The notes beneath the pieces were generated by a model, which was not told where the DNA came from, made no database searches, and saw nothing but the letters and a program-made list of their open reading frames with translations. Source: Bacteroidia bacterium (GTDB lineage: Bacteria; Planctomycetota; Phycisphaerae; Phycisphaerales; SM1A02). From it: DNA of 26,040 bases. Location: the NCBI GenBank assembly GCA_030054235.1, contig JASGCG010000001.1:1-26040 (forward strand), in the 5' to 3' direction. Shown here piece after piece: positions 1-7,933 of this stretch (its first letter is position 1; each line of letters starts with the position of its first letter). A program made the translations under genes and the position numbers.

Positions 1-669
1 CGTCTCCTCGAGCTTGAGCCATGGGAACTTGAGCAGCACCCAGTAGCAGACCGTGACGAAGGTGCAGAAGCAGAAGACGCCCTGGAAGAAGTCGGTGACG
101 AGCACCGCCAGCATGCCGCCGGCGAAGACCATGAAGACCGCGAACGCCAGCAGCGCGCCCATCACCGCCGGGAAGGTCTCGATCGCCATGCCGGCGACCG
201 TGAACTCGGCCGGCAGGCCGAGCATGGCGATGAAGAACCGCGCCGTGACGCCGGGGAAGATCGCGTAGTTCAGGATGCCGCTCACGAAGGCGACCACGCC
301 GCTGAAGACGCGGAAGCGCTTGGAATAGCGCATCTCGAAGAACTGCGCGAGGGTCATCGCGCGCGTCTCGCGGAACCGGTAGATGACCCAGCCGGTGATC
401 GCCAGCAGGATCAGCGACGGGCCCTCGAGGTAGCCCCACCAGTACTGCGTGAAGCCCACGTCGTACCCGAGCTGGAAGTACCAGACCAACGTGATCACGC
501 CGACCTGCGCCATGTTGTACGAGACAGTGAGCAGGTAGCGGCCGGCGAGCCGGTTCGCGCTCAGGAAGCCGCTGACGCTGCGCGCATGTTCACGCATGCT
601 CCACGCCGAGAGCGCCAGCGCCGCGACGAACCCGATGACGATGAGCCAGTCGACGGTCGCGAGCGTCAT
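1..669 (-). CDS. Sodium:solute symporter (SSS/SLC5 family), N-terminal part
   Basis: This open frame has no stop before the window edge, so only the first 223 residues are present. It begins with a hydrophobic segment (about 7-24), then SGFLSANRLAGRYLL (33-47), TLAQFFEMRYSKRF (106-119) and GGMLAVLVTDFFQGVF (184-199). These match the conserved TM1-TM2 loop, cytoplasmic loop and core helix of sodium-coupled solute symporters, inner-membrane proteins that take up sugars, amino acids or similar solutes. The start lies 9 bp after the stop of the alpha-mannosidase gene on the same strand, so the two probably share a transcript and the substrate may be a mannoside or other sugar (inference). No good Shine-Dalgarno site is visible, so translational coupling is likely. 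Substrate cannot be read from this fragment. Confidence 0.88.
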   Translation of the reverse strand, partial: MTLATVDWLIVIGFVAALALSAWSMREHARSVSGFLSANRLAGRYLLTVSYNMAQVGVITLVWYFQLGYDVGFTQYWWGYLEGPSLILLAITGWVIYRFRETRAMTLAQFFEMRYSKRFRVFSGVVAFVSGILNYAIFPGVTARFFIAMLGLPAEFTVAGMAIETFPAVMGALLAFAVFMVFAGGMLAVLVTDFFQGVFCFCTFVTVCYWVLLKFPWLKLEET

Positions 670-678
670 GCAGCCATG

Positions 679-3600
679 CTAACGACGCCCCGCCCGGCGG
701 ATCCGCAGCGAGGCGATCTCGAAGGCGCGCAGTCCGAGCCACCAGCCATCGCGGTCCGTGCACGGCGCGAGCCTCGAACGCGCGAGCGGTGCCTCGAAGA
801 AGTCGCAGCGCACCACGTCGTCATGCGGCATCGACGGCGACACCAGCACCTGCCGCGGGGCGCCAGAGTGATCGACCACGCGCACCACGACATCGCCGCT
901 TCCATCGGACGCGGGCTTCATCGCGCTCACCTCGAGCAAGCCGTCGCCGAAGGCGAGGATCCCGACCGGATGCATGCCCGCAGCGGCAGCACCGGCGCGA
1001 CCCGTCGACACCGTGATGGGCGGATTGTTGAACCACTCGGCCTGCACGGAAACCGACGAGGCATCCTGCCCGACCGGCAGGATCGCGTACTCGAACTCGT
1101 GCACGCCGCGGTCGCACGTGGGGTCGGGGAAGTTGGGACTCTTGACCAGCGTCAGGCCCATGGAGCCGAGCTTGCCGCTCTTGCCGAAGATGCCATCGTC
1201 GAGGATCGCCACACCGTCTTGGCCATCATGGATGAGCATCCAGTCGTGGCCGGGCACTTCGAACTGCGCTGCCTGCCAACTCGTGTTGTCGTGCGCGTCG
1301 CGGTCGATCCAGCCGCACTGCGTGCCGAAGCGCACCGTCCGGCTGCGGAGCGCCGTGGGGAAGAGCGCTCGCAGCACCGTGCGTTCCTCGCACCAGTCGA
1401 GCCGGGTATGGATGCGCAGGTACGACTCGCCGGGGCGCAGGCTGCAGGTCTGCACGATGCGGCTCGCACGGCCGAGCGCGCGCTCGATGCGCAGCATGGG
1501 CACGCCACCACGCACGATCGGCGTGATCGTCGGGCGCCCGGTGATCGGGATCGGCTTCTCGGCATGCTCACGGTCGGTATCCCACGCTTCCCAGCGACGC
1601 GGCCGATCCTCGTAGAGGGCCAGCTCGTTGAGGCCGTGGCCATCGCGAGCGGTGCAGGAGATGCCGTCGCGCTCGATCCAGCTCACGCGGCCTTGCGCAT
1701 CGAACTCCGCAACGTCGTGGCCGAGCGCGAGCGTGGTCCGCGTGGCCTTGGCGCGAGCGGGCTTCGGGCGACGCACGGTCGACACGCCGCACTCGGGGAT
1801 CTCCTGCAGGCGAGGCTCATCTATGCCGGCGGGTCCGGCCGGTTCGAGCTCGATCGCGGTGCTCGCCGGATTGAAGACGACCTCGCCGGCGGCAGGAACG
1901 CGCGCGCGGATGCGGGCGAGGCCATCGTCACGCAGGGCCTCGAGCCGCTTGAGCGCCGCACCCATGGCGATGCGCGCATCGTCGTACACGGCCTTGATGC
2001 TCGAACCCGGCAGGATGTCGTGGAACTGGTGCAGCAGCACGGTCTTCCAGAGTCCGTCGAGCTCGGCGAGCAGCGCGCGCTCCTCGGCGCGGGGCATCGG
2101 CGCGATCACGGCAAGCATCTCGACCTGGCGCAGCAGGCGCTCGCCACGCCGGTTCGCCCGCTTGATCCAGCGCTGGCTGGTGTAGGTGCCGCGGTGCGCT
2201 TCGAGGTAGAGCTCGCCGTCCCAGACCGGCAGCGGCTCGCCCCGGCGCTCGCTCGCGCGCGCCTGCCGGTGCAACTCGCCGCACAGGTCCCCTGCCTTCA
2301 TCGGCTCGCACGCTGGAAGCCCCTGCGATCGCCGCGCATTCGCCGCACGCTCGATCTGCGACGGATCGGGCCCGCCGCCGCCATCGCCCCAGCCGTACGG
2401 CTGCAGGTAGGCGCGCACACGCCCTCGATCCTGGCGCTCGATGTTGCGCGCGCCCGCCACGAGATCGTTCGGGAGGAACTCGCTGTTGTAGTTGTGGCCC
2501 GGCGTGAAGTGGCTGAGCACCTCGGTGCCGTCGAGCCCGCGCCATCGGAACGTCACATGCGGGAAGCGGTTGGTACCGCTCCAGATCATCTTGTTGGTGA
2601 TGAAGGTATCGAGCCCCGCAAGCGCGATGATCTGCGGCAGGCACGCAGGGAATCCGAACGTGTCGGGCAGGTAGAGGAACCGCTGCGGTGCGGCGGCCCC
2701 GAACTGCTCGCGCCACCAGCCGGTGCCATGCACGATCTGGCGGATGAAGCTCTCGCCGCTCGGGCACGTGCCGTCGGGCTCGATCCACATGGCGCCGTTG
2801 GGCTCCCAGCGTCCAGCCTTCACGGCCTTGCGGACCTGGTCGAACAGCGCGGGGCTCTCCTCCTGCACCATGCGGTACTGCGCCGCCTGACTGCAGAGGA
2901 ACGTGAAGCCCGGGAAACGCTCGATCGATCGAAGCGCCGTCGCGAAGGTGCGCACGCACTTGCGACGCGTCTCGTCGATCCTCCAGAGCCAGGCCGTGTC
3001 GATGTGTGCGTGACCGATCGGCACGCACGTGATGGCATGCAGCGGATCGGCAGAACCCTTCAGCAGCGCCTCGAGCGCCGGTGCCTGGGCCAGCACCACC
3101 GATCGCGAGATGGTCGCTGCGGGGATCGCACGCACGATGGCACCCAGGCCGCTGCGCAGGTCATTGGTGCGCGGGTCCTCGGCGCTCCCGTTCCACAGGC
3201 AGCGGCGCAGGAGATCGAAGCGCTCGGCGAACTGCCACAGGCCTTCGTCAAGCACGACGAGCTCGGCGCACTCGAGCCGCCCGGGCTTGCGCTCGCTCCA
3301 GCGCGCACGGACCTCGGGCTGGTCCCACCAGAACGTCGTCGCCCCCAGCGGGAGATTGCACGCGGCTTCGATCCACAGGTCGACACGCTGGCCCGCACGG
3401 CCGCGAGCACGGTCGTTCCACACGAGCGGTGCGATCGGTGCGGTGTCGTGGTACGGATCGAGGCCCGCGTGCGGCACGCCGTCGACCCAGACGCACGCCT
3501 CGGTGCCGCTGGAAAAGCGCAGGAGCACACGCTCGCCGGCAAAGTCGCGCGGCATCGTCCCCTGCACGCGGAACCAAGCGGTCGACCAGATCGGGCCCCA

Positions 3601-3780
3601 CCGGTAGCCCGGTTCGACCCTGGTCCGACGGGCGCGCTGCGCCACGTTCGGCGCCACACGCTCGGCGAAGTGGGCGACCTCGACGCGCAACGCCTCGCGA
3701 CGGGGCGCGGCGAGCGGGCGGAGGAGATCGTTGCAGAACTCCTCGAAGCGGATGGCATCCATCTGGTGGTCGGGCAGCAC
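679..3780 (-). CDS. GH38 alpha-mannosidase, Ams1-like
   Basis: A retaining alpha-mannosidase of glycoside hydrolase family 38, about 1033 residues and of normal length for the long bacterial/Ams1-type enzymes. An N-terminal beta-rich region (1-250) precedes the catalytic domain. The catalytic domain shows the zinc motif HAHIDTAW (H257, H259, D261), GRWEPNGAMWIEPD, the nucleophile motif LPDTFGF (D373) and the family hallmark HQFHDILPGSS (from 584). C-terminal beta domains follow. No signal peptide is evident, so it is probably cytoplasmic and acts on imported mannosides. I prefer the GTG at 3780 because a TACGCT hexamer ends 6 nt upstream, the leaderless arrangement seen at other genes here. 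ATG codons in the same frame at 3819 and 3762 are the alternatives, and the latter would shorten the protein by 6 residues. A symporter gene follows 9 bp downstream. Confidence 0.93.
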   Translation of the reverse strand: MLPDHQMDAIRFEEFCNDLLRPLAAPRREALRVEVAHFAERVAPNVAQRARRTRVEPGYRWGPIWSTAWFRVQGTMPRDFAGERVLLRFSSGTEACVWVDGVPHAGLDPYHDTAPIAPLVWNDRARGRAGQRVDLWIEAACNLPLGATTFWWDQPEVRARWSERKPGRLECAELVVLDEGLWQFAERFDLLRRCLWNGSAEDPRTNDLRSGLGAIVRAIPAATISRSVVLAQAPALEALLKGSADPLHAITCVPIGHAHIDTAWLWRIDETRRKCVRTFATALRSIERFPGFTFLCSQAAQYRMVQEESPALFDQVRKAVKAGRWEPNGAMWIEPDGTCPSGESFIRQIVHGTGWWREQFGAAAPQRFLYLPDTFGFPACLPQIIALAGLDTFITNKMIWSGTNRFPHVTFRWRGLDGTEVLSHFTPGHNYNSEFLPNDLVAGARNIERQDRGRVRAYLQPYGWGDGGGGPDPSQIERAANARRSQGLPACEPMKAGDLCGELHRQARASERRGEPLPVWDGELYLEAHRGTYTSQRWIKRANRRGERLLRQVEMLAVIAPMPRAEERALLAELDGLWKTVLLHQFHDILPGSSIKAVYDDARIAMGAALKRLEALRDDGLARIRARVPAAGEVVFNPASTAIELEPAGPAGIDEPRLQEIPECGVSTVRRPKPARAKATRTTLALGHDVAEFDAQGRVSWIERDGISCTARDGHGLNELALYEDRPRRWEAWDTDREHAEKPIPITGRPTITPIVRGGVPMLRIERALGRASRIVQTCSLRPGESYLRIHTRLDWCEERTVLRALFPTALRSRTVRFGTQCGWIDRDAHDNTSWQAAQFEVPGHDWMLIHDGQDGVAILDDGIFGKSGKLGSMGLTLVKSPNFPDPTCDRGVHEFEYAILPVGQDASSVSVQAEWFNNPPITVSTGRAGAAAAGMHPVGILAFGDGLLEVSAMKPASDGSGDVVVRVVDHSGAPRQVLVSPSMPHDDVVRCDFFEAPLARSRLAPCTDRDGWWLGLRAFEIASLRIRRAGRR

Positions 3781-3786
3781 GCAGGC

Positions 3787-3792
3787 AGCGTA
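3787..3792 (-). promoter_or_regulatory. Putative -10 (TACGCT) for a leaderless alpha-mannosidase mRNA
   Basis: TACGCT on the minus strand lies 6 nt upstream of the GTG at 3780. There is no Shine-Dalgarno site and no convincing -35. The spacing matches the TANNNT-to-start arrangement of several other genes in this window. Confidence 0.35.
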
Positions 3793-3823
3793 CGGTGCAG
3801 TCGCGTGGCACACCATCACGACA

Positions 3824-3849
3824 GCGCCCCGCCGGCGAGGGCGGGGCGC
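3824..3849. terminator. GC-only hairpin between the DUF481 and mannosidase genes
   Basis: GCGCCCCGCC (3824-3833) and GGCGGGGCGC (3840-3849) form a perfect 10-bp stem with a 6-nt loop. It starts 26 nt beyond the DUF481 stop codon in the direction of transcription and lies before the mannosidase start. There is no U-tract, so it is either an I-shaped terminator or a transcript-stabilising end. Confidence 0.5.
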
Positions 3850-3875
3850 GGATCGACGAAGGCCGGAGGCCGGGC

Positions 3876-4784
3876 TCAGAAGTTGAACTGGATGCCGGCG
3901 TAGTACCGGAGCTCGTTCTTCGCCGTGCCGTCGGTCGCGCTCGAGTTGTACTCGTCACGGACGCCAGCGATGAACGAGAGGTTGTCGGTGTTGGGGATGT
4001 CCCAGATGAAGTCGGCGTACACGTTGATGAAGTAGAACTCCTGGAAGTTCGCGACGTCGGGCACGTACTGGCCGCCGAACTTCACGCGCTGCTCGTCATT
4101 GATCGTCCACAGGCCTTCGAACGAGGCCAGGAAGCTCGGATACCAGCGATCGCTCGTCCCTTCTTCACGCGTGGCACCGAAACCGATGCGGGGCGTGAGT
4201 TCGAGCGGCTTCTCGGTGTAGAGCCGGTAGCCGACCCCGCCGAAGATGCTGTAGCGCTGCTTCCACGACTGGAACTCGTCGTACTCGAACTGCGCCTTCT
4301 CGAAGATCGTCCAGCGGCTCTCGCCGAGGTCACGCTCGAGGATCTGCGTGGCGAGCGCGTTGTTGTCCTGCGCCTCGCCGTTGTTGGATCGGTAGTACCA
4401 CTGCGCATCGACCTGGAAGAGCCAGCCGTCTTCCTTGTAGAGCGTGCCGCCCGCGAGCCGCACGTCCAGGGTGTCGTTGGTCGACTGCACGCCCGAGACC
4501 GAGGCGTTCACGTAGGACTTCCAGGGCGAGGCCGGTGCCGGCGGTGCGATCGCCTTCACCTCGGTGAACTGGTCGGGTCGAAGCGCGATGTCGCCCAGCA
4601 CCGGGTGCTTGAGCACGATGCCGTTGGCATCCTGCTTGGTGACTTCGCCCTTGAGGGTCTCTCCGTTGGAGAGCTTCACCTCGGACTGCGGGGGCGTGGG
4701 CTGGGCCTGCACCAGGGCAAGCGCATCGGCGAAGGCGAGGGGTGCTGCGAGCAAGGCAGCCAAGAGCGCAAGGCAACGAGTCAT
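3876..4784 (-). CDS. DUF481-family outer-membrane beta-barrel protein
   Basis: A 302-residue exported protein. The N-terminus is a classic Sec signal ending LAFA, cleaved near residue 19. Residues 34-80 form a small beta-rich module around KLSNGETLKGEV and GIVLKHPVLGD. From about 90 to the end there are alternating amphipathic strands rich in Trp and Tyr, and the protein ends in Phe (AGIQFNF), as expected of substrates of the BAM outer-membrane assembly machinery. This organisation matches DUF481 (YdiY-like, 'salt-induced outer membrane protein'), whose molecular function is unknown. The start at 4784 is set by GGAG 7 nt upstream. Longer in-frame starts upstream would put 41 non-signal residues before the signal peptide. 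The gene is divergent from the efflux operon and separated from it by about 100 bp. Confidence 0.85.
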   Translation of the reverse strand: MTRCLALLAALLAAPLAFADALALVQAQPTPPQSEVKLSNGETLKGEVTKQDANGIVLKHPVLGDIALRPDQFTEVKAIAPPAPASPWKSYVNASVSGVQSTNDTLDVRLAGGTLYKEDGWLFQVDAQWYYRSNNGEAQDNNALATQILERDLGESRWTIFEKAQFEYDEFQSWKQRYSIFGGVGYRLYTEKPLELTPRIGFGATREEGTSDRWYPSFLASFEGLWTINDEQRVKFGGQYVPDVANFQEFYFINVYADFIWDIPNTDNLSFIAGVRDEYNSSATDGTAKNELRYYAGIQFNF

Positions 4785-4791
4785 GCTGGGT

Positions 4792-4795
4792 CTCC
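4792..4795 (-). promoter_or_regulatory. Shine-Dalgarno GGAG fixing the DUF481 start
   Basis: GGAG on the minus strand, 7 nt before the ATG at 4784. It decides between this start, which gives a clean signal peptide, and the longer frame upstream. Confidence 0.7.
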
Positions 4796-4852
4796 GGTCG
4801 ATCAGGCGGGTTTCTGCGGCAGCCGACCGTGGCGGAAGTCCGATGGCGATCC

Positions 4853-4880
4853 TTGCCTTCGGGGGGCGGCACCATACACT
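4853..4880 (+). promoter_or_regulatory. Putative promoter of the efflux operon
   Basis: TTGCCT (4853-4858), a 16-nt spacer and TACACT (4875-4880) resemble a housekeeping sigma-factor promoter. The predicted transcription start falls at about 4887, exactly on the GTG of the first gene, so the first message would be leaderless. A TATGGT on the opposite strand (4871-4876) overlaps it and might serve the divergent DUF481 gene. Confidence 0.45.
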
Positions 4881-4886
4881 CACTCC

Positions 4887-5300
4887 GTGCGAGGCGTGAC
4901 CGTCCATCTGCTCGCGATGTGGATCGCGATGTGCTGCTGCCAGTGGCGCGCTGTCGGCGCTGCCATGGGCCTGCAGTCGATCCCGTCATGCTGCGCGCCG
5001 ACAGAGCCGGTCGATCCCTGCTGCGATAACTGCTGCACGGGTCCGGACGAGCGCAGTGAAGACGAACGACCGCCGGCCGACTCCAACCGGTGCGCCGGCT
5101 GCTGCGACAAGGGCCTTGCCCCATCCGCCGACGACCTGCCGTCGTCGCTCTTCGACCTCCACCTCGATCACCTCGGCACCCTGCTGCTTCATGTGCCGAG
5201 CATCGCCCTGCCATCGATCGATCGATCGATCGAACATGGCACCGTGTGGCACCCGCCGCCGGGCCGATTCCGGCCGCTGGTCTGCATCCTGACCGTGTGA
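4887..5300 (+). CDS. Cys-rich small exported protein, first gene of the efflux operon
   Basis: A 137-residue protein that I cannot assign to a named family. A hydrophobic N-terminus (about 4-18) suggests a signal or membrane anchor. It contains 13 cysteines, mostly paired: CCC at 16-18, CC at 35-36, 45-46 and 49-50, then C69, CC at 72-73 and C133. The stretch between about 53 and 68 is acidic. His residues cluster later in HLDHLGTLLLH. Clustered Cys pairs plus His suggest a soft-metal-binding or metal-sensing role at the envelope, an inference supported by the transport genes downstream. The GTG start is chosen from the TACACT hexamer 6 nt upstream and the hydrophobic segment that follows directly. 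There is no Shine-Dalgarno site. The TolC-like gene starts 75 bp after the stop. Confidence 0.62.
   Translation: MRGVTVHLLAMWIAMCCCQWRAVGAAMGLQSIPSCCAPTEPVDPCCDNCCTGPDERSEDERPPADSNRCAGCCDKGLAPSADDLPSSLFDLHLDHLGTLLLHVPSIALPSIDRSIEHGTVWHPPPGRFRPLVCILTV
5213..5232 (+). repeat. (ATCG)x5 tetranucleotide repeat
   Basis: Five perfect ATCG units lie inside the coding sequence of the Cys-rich protein, encoding the Ser-Ile-Asp-Arg-Ser-Ile-Glu region. The unit length is not a multiple of three, so gain or loss of one unit would shift the frame about 22 codons before the end. Confidence 0.8.
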
Positions 5301-5375
5301 CGTGACGCTGATCGTTGCCGCACCCCTCATCGGGTCCGCGGTGCTTTCTCGCATCCATCATCACCAAGGATCACC

Positions 5376-6743
5376 ATGCCGAAGCCCCTGTTTCGGGCTG
5401 CCGCCGCTCTCCTGGCCTTCGTTCTGGCCGCCTTCCTGGCCGCAGCCTGCACCTCGACCGACCATCACGACGCATCGCGCGACACGCTTGAGAGGGATCT
5501 CGCACGCGCTGCGCTCGATGGCGGCGCGAACCCGCTCCCCGCTCCCGCCGGCGCACCACCGACCGACCGCGCCCTGACGGCCGACGCCGCCGTGGCGGCC
5601 GCACTCTCCAGCAATCCATCCTTCCGCGCCGATGTGCTCGCCGCGCACGAGGCTGCTCTCGCGGTCGATGCCGTGGCGCTCGGCCCCACGCCGATGGTCA
5701 TGCTCGAGATCGGCGTGCCCCTCACCGACACGGCCACCGTACCGATCCTGGCACTGCTCACCGCATCGCTGACCGATCTCGTCACTCGCGGCGATCGGAT
5801 GGAGATCGCCAGCCTGCGGGCCCAGGCCATGCATCTGTCAGCCATCGATGCTGCAACGATGCTCTCGGCCTCGGTGCGCGAGCGCCATGCGATGGCCTGG
5901 CGTGCGCAGGAGTCCCTGCACCTGGCAGAGGCTCGCTTCGCTCTCGCCCAGACCGAGGCCGATCGCGAGAGCGCGCTCGCCTCGAAGGGCCTTGCATCCG
6001 TCCGCCGTGACCAGGCCGGTGCGGCGATGCTGGCTTCCGCGCGTGCTCAACTCGAGCAGGCGCGGTCCGCGCACACCACGGCGGTGCGCGCACTCGCCGC
6101 CGCGATGGGTTGTGCCCGGCAGGATGTCGAGTGGGCCGTGGCTCGTCCGGAACTGCCGCCATGGCCGGACGCCGGCCTGATCGGCAACAGTGCCGTGACA
6201 CCCGCGGCCCGCATGGCCGTTGCACTCGCGGCCGCGACGCGCATCGAGGCCGAGCTCGTCCGCTCGGGGTTGACGCAGAACGCCAACCTCGGCACCGGCT
6301 ACATGCAGGACGAAGAAGACATGAAGGCGATCCCCATCGTGCTGCAGTTCGCGCTGCCGATCGGTGCCGAGGGCGCCACGCGTGAACAACGCGCCGCGCT
6401 CATGGACGAGTCGGCAGCGCTTCGTGCCGAGGCAGCTCTGCAACAGGCGCATGTCCGGCTCGCCGATGCGCTCGACCGCGAGTCATCCGCCCGCGTGGCG
6501 GCCGAGGCGCTCGAGCGCACCACGCTCGCCGCCGCGCGGACCCAGCATGAACGGCTGCGCACGCTCGCCCAGCGCGGTGCGGCTACCACCAAGGAGCGCG
6601 ACCAGGTGCGCATGGCCTGCCTCGATGCCGAGAGCGAGGCAGTCATGGCGCATGCCAACGCCTGCATCGCCGCCGCCGAGCGGGTCGCCGCCAGTGCGGG
6701 GCTTGACCTGGCGCAGGACGGCGGGCGGAGGGCCGAGCGATGA
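5376..6743 (+). CDS. TolC-like outer-membrane efflux lipoprotein
   Basis: A 455-residue outer-membrane factor candidate. The N-terminal hydrophobic stretch ends FLAAAC, a plausible lipobox with Cys25, followed by TSTDHHD, so it is probably lipidated like many TolC/CusC-type channels. The rest is almost wholly Ala/Glu/Arg-rich amphipathic helix, in two similar halves (roughly 60-250 and 270-450). This is the pattern of the long coiled-coil tunnel helices of the TolC family, and the length fits. It would be the exit duct for the pump encoded downstream. AAGGA lies 5 nt before the ATG. The stop overlaps the start of the membrane-fusion gene as ATGA, implying coupled translation. The call rests on fold pattern and context rather than on a diagnostic motif. 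Confidence 0.8.
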   Translation: MPKPLFRAAAALLAFVLAAFLAAACTSTDHHDASRDTLERDLARAALDGGANPLPAPAGAPPTDRALTADAAVAAALSSNPSFRADVLAAHEAALAVDAVALGPTPMVMLEIGVPLTDTATVPILALLTASLTDLVTRGDRMEIASLRAQAMHLSAIDAATMLSASVRERHAMAWRAQESLHLAEARFALAQTEADRESALASKGLASVRRDQAGAAMLASARAQLEQARSAHTTAVRALAAAMGCARQDVEWAVARPELPPWPDAGLIGNSAVTPAARMAVALAAATRIEAELVRSGLTQNANLGTGYMQDEEDMKAIPIVLQFALPIGAEGATREQRAALMDESAALRAEAALQQAHVRLADALDRESSARVAAEALERTTLAAARTQHERLRTLAQRGAATTKERDQVRMACLDAESEAVMAHANACIAAAERVAASAGLDLAQDGGRRAER

Positions 6744-7933
6744 CCGACCCGATCACCACATCGACGCAGGAGCCGAGCATGATGCAGCCCACCATGATTC
6801 CACCGCCAAACCGACGCGCAACGCGACTCTTCGCCTTCGGCGTCTGGAGTGGCGCGATCGCCGGCGCCTTCGCGCTCATCGTGTTCTGGTTCGGCCGGCC
6901 GCAGCCGGTCGCCATCACGCGGGCCGTGGCGCGCGAACTCGGTTCGTCCTTCGCTGGCAGCATCGTGCAGGCGCCGGGCTGGATCGAGGCTCGCCCCTAC
7001 GCCACCCTGGTCCCGGGCCTCGTCGATGGCACGGTCACCTCGGTCAGGGCGATCGAGGGCGATGCCGTGAAGGCCGGACAGGTGCTCGCCACGATCGATG
7101 CGCGGCCCTTCGAGGAAGCCGAGCAGCAGACAGCGGGCGCTTATGCGATGGCGCGGGCCGAGACCGTGCAGGCACGCCTGCAGCACACGCTTGCGGACGC
7201 GCGACTCAGCGTCGGCGAGGCCGCGCAGGTCGACGTCGACCTGGCGGCAGCGCAACTCGCACGTGCCGAGGGCGCGGAACTCATGGCGCGGGGCGCCTGG
7301 GAACGTGCCGCACTCGACGTCGAACGCTGCAGCGTGATCGCACCGGTCGATGGCGTGATCTTCGAGCGCCGCGTCGAGCCGGGCGAGCGCATCGGGAGCG
7401 ACATGGAGAACGAAGGTGCCATGTTCGCGCTCTTCGATCCCGCCATGGTGCAAGTGCGCTGCGACGTACCGCTCGCCGATGCCGGCAGCGTGCTTCCTGG
7501 CCAGCTCGCCGAAGTCACGGTCGATGCCTTCAAGGGGCGGACCTTCCGCGGCACGGTGCTCGTGGGTGGTTTCAGGGCCGACATCGCAAAGAACACGCTG
7601 CAGGTCAAGATCGGCCTCGATGATGCCGACGGCCTGCTGCGCCCGGACACGCTCACGCGCGTGCGGATCATGGTGCCGGGTTCGAGCGCCGGCTCAGCAC
7701 GCACGCAGGTGGTGGTGCCTGCCGACTGGGTCGTACGCGATGGCTCACGCTCCACCGTCCTGGTGATGGATGCCGGCTTCCTGCGCCGCGTCGACCTCGG
7801 CGAGGCCACCGACACGGGCGATGGGTGGATCATCGCCGCAGACGGGATCCGCCCAGGCGAGGTGCTCGTGCATCCATCGCATGCCGCGCTGCCTGACGGC
7901 ACGCGCATCGCTCCCAAGGAGGAAACGCCATGA
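6740..7933 (+). CDS. Periplasmic adaptor (HlyD/MacA-type membrane-fusion protein)
   Basis: A 397-residue adaptor of a tripartite efflux pump. A cytoplasmic N-terminal tail is followed by one transmembrane helix (about 30-49). Next come the first lipoyl half-motif (GLVDGTVTSVRAIEGDAVKAG, about 93-113), a helical hairpin (about 120-195), the second half-motif (IAPVDGVIFERRVEPGERI) and beta-barrel/membrane-proximal domains to the C-terminus. This order is characteristic of MacA/HlyD/CusB-like proteins that link an inner-membrane transporter to TolC. The hairpin is short, as in adaptors that touch rather than enclose the channel tip. The start overlaps the stop of the TolC-like gene (ATGA) and the stop overlaps the ATPase start in the same way. 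An internal ATG pair about 13 codons in is a weaker alternative start. Confidence 0.9.
   Translation: MTDPITTSTQEPSMMQPTMIPPPNRRATRLFAFGVWSGAIAGAFALIVFWFGRPQPVAITRAVARELGSSFAGSIVQAPGWIEARPYATLVPGLVDGTVTSVRAIEGDAVKAGQVLATIDARPFEEAEQQTAGAYAMARAETVQARLQHTLADARLSVGEAAQVDVDLAAAQLARAEGAELMARGAWERAALDVERCSVIAPVDGVIFERRVEPGERIGSDMENEGAMFALFDPAMVQVRCDVPLADAGSVLPGQLAEVTVDAFKGRTFRGTVLVGGFRADIAKNTLQVKIGLDDADGLLRPDTLTRVRIMVPGSSAGSARTQVVVPADWVVRDGSRSTVLVMDAGFLRRVDLGEATDTGDGWIIAADGIRPGEVLVHPSHAALPDGTRIAPKEETP

Noticed and set aside
586..3903. 1105-codon open frame on the plus strand opposite the alpha-mannosidase
   Set aside because: It lacks domain motifs, is full of Arg/Ala/His low-complexity typical of GC-rich antisense frames, and lies opposite an intact GH38 gene with all catalytic motifs.
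3081..4886. Upstream extension of the Cys-rich protein frame
   Set aside because: It runs antisense through the mannosidase and DUF481 genes. The Cys-rich protein has its own promoter-like signal and GTG at 4887.
6299..7453. Long minus-strand frames across the efflux operon
   Set aside because: They oppose well-supported TolC-like and adaptor genes and have no recognisable domain or ribosome-binding site.
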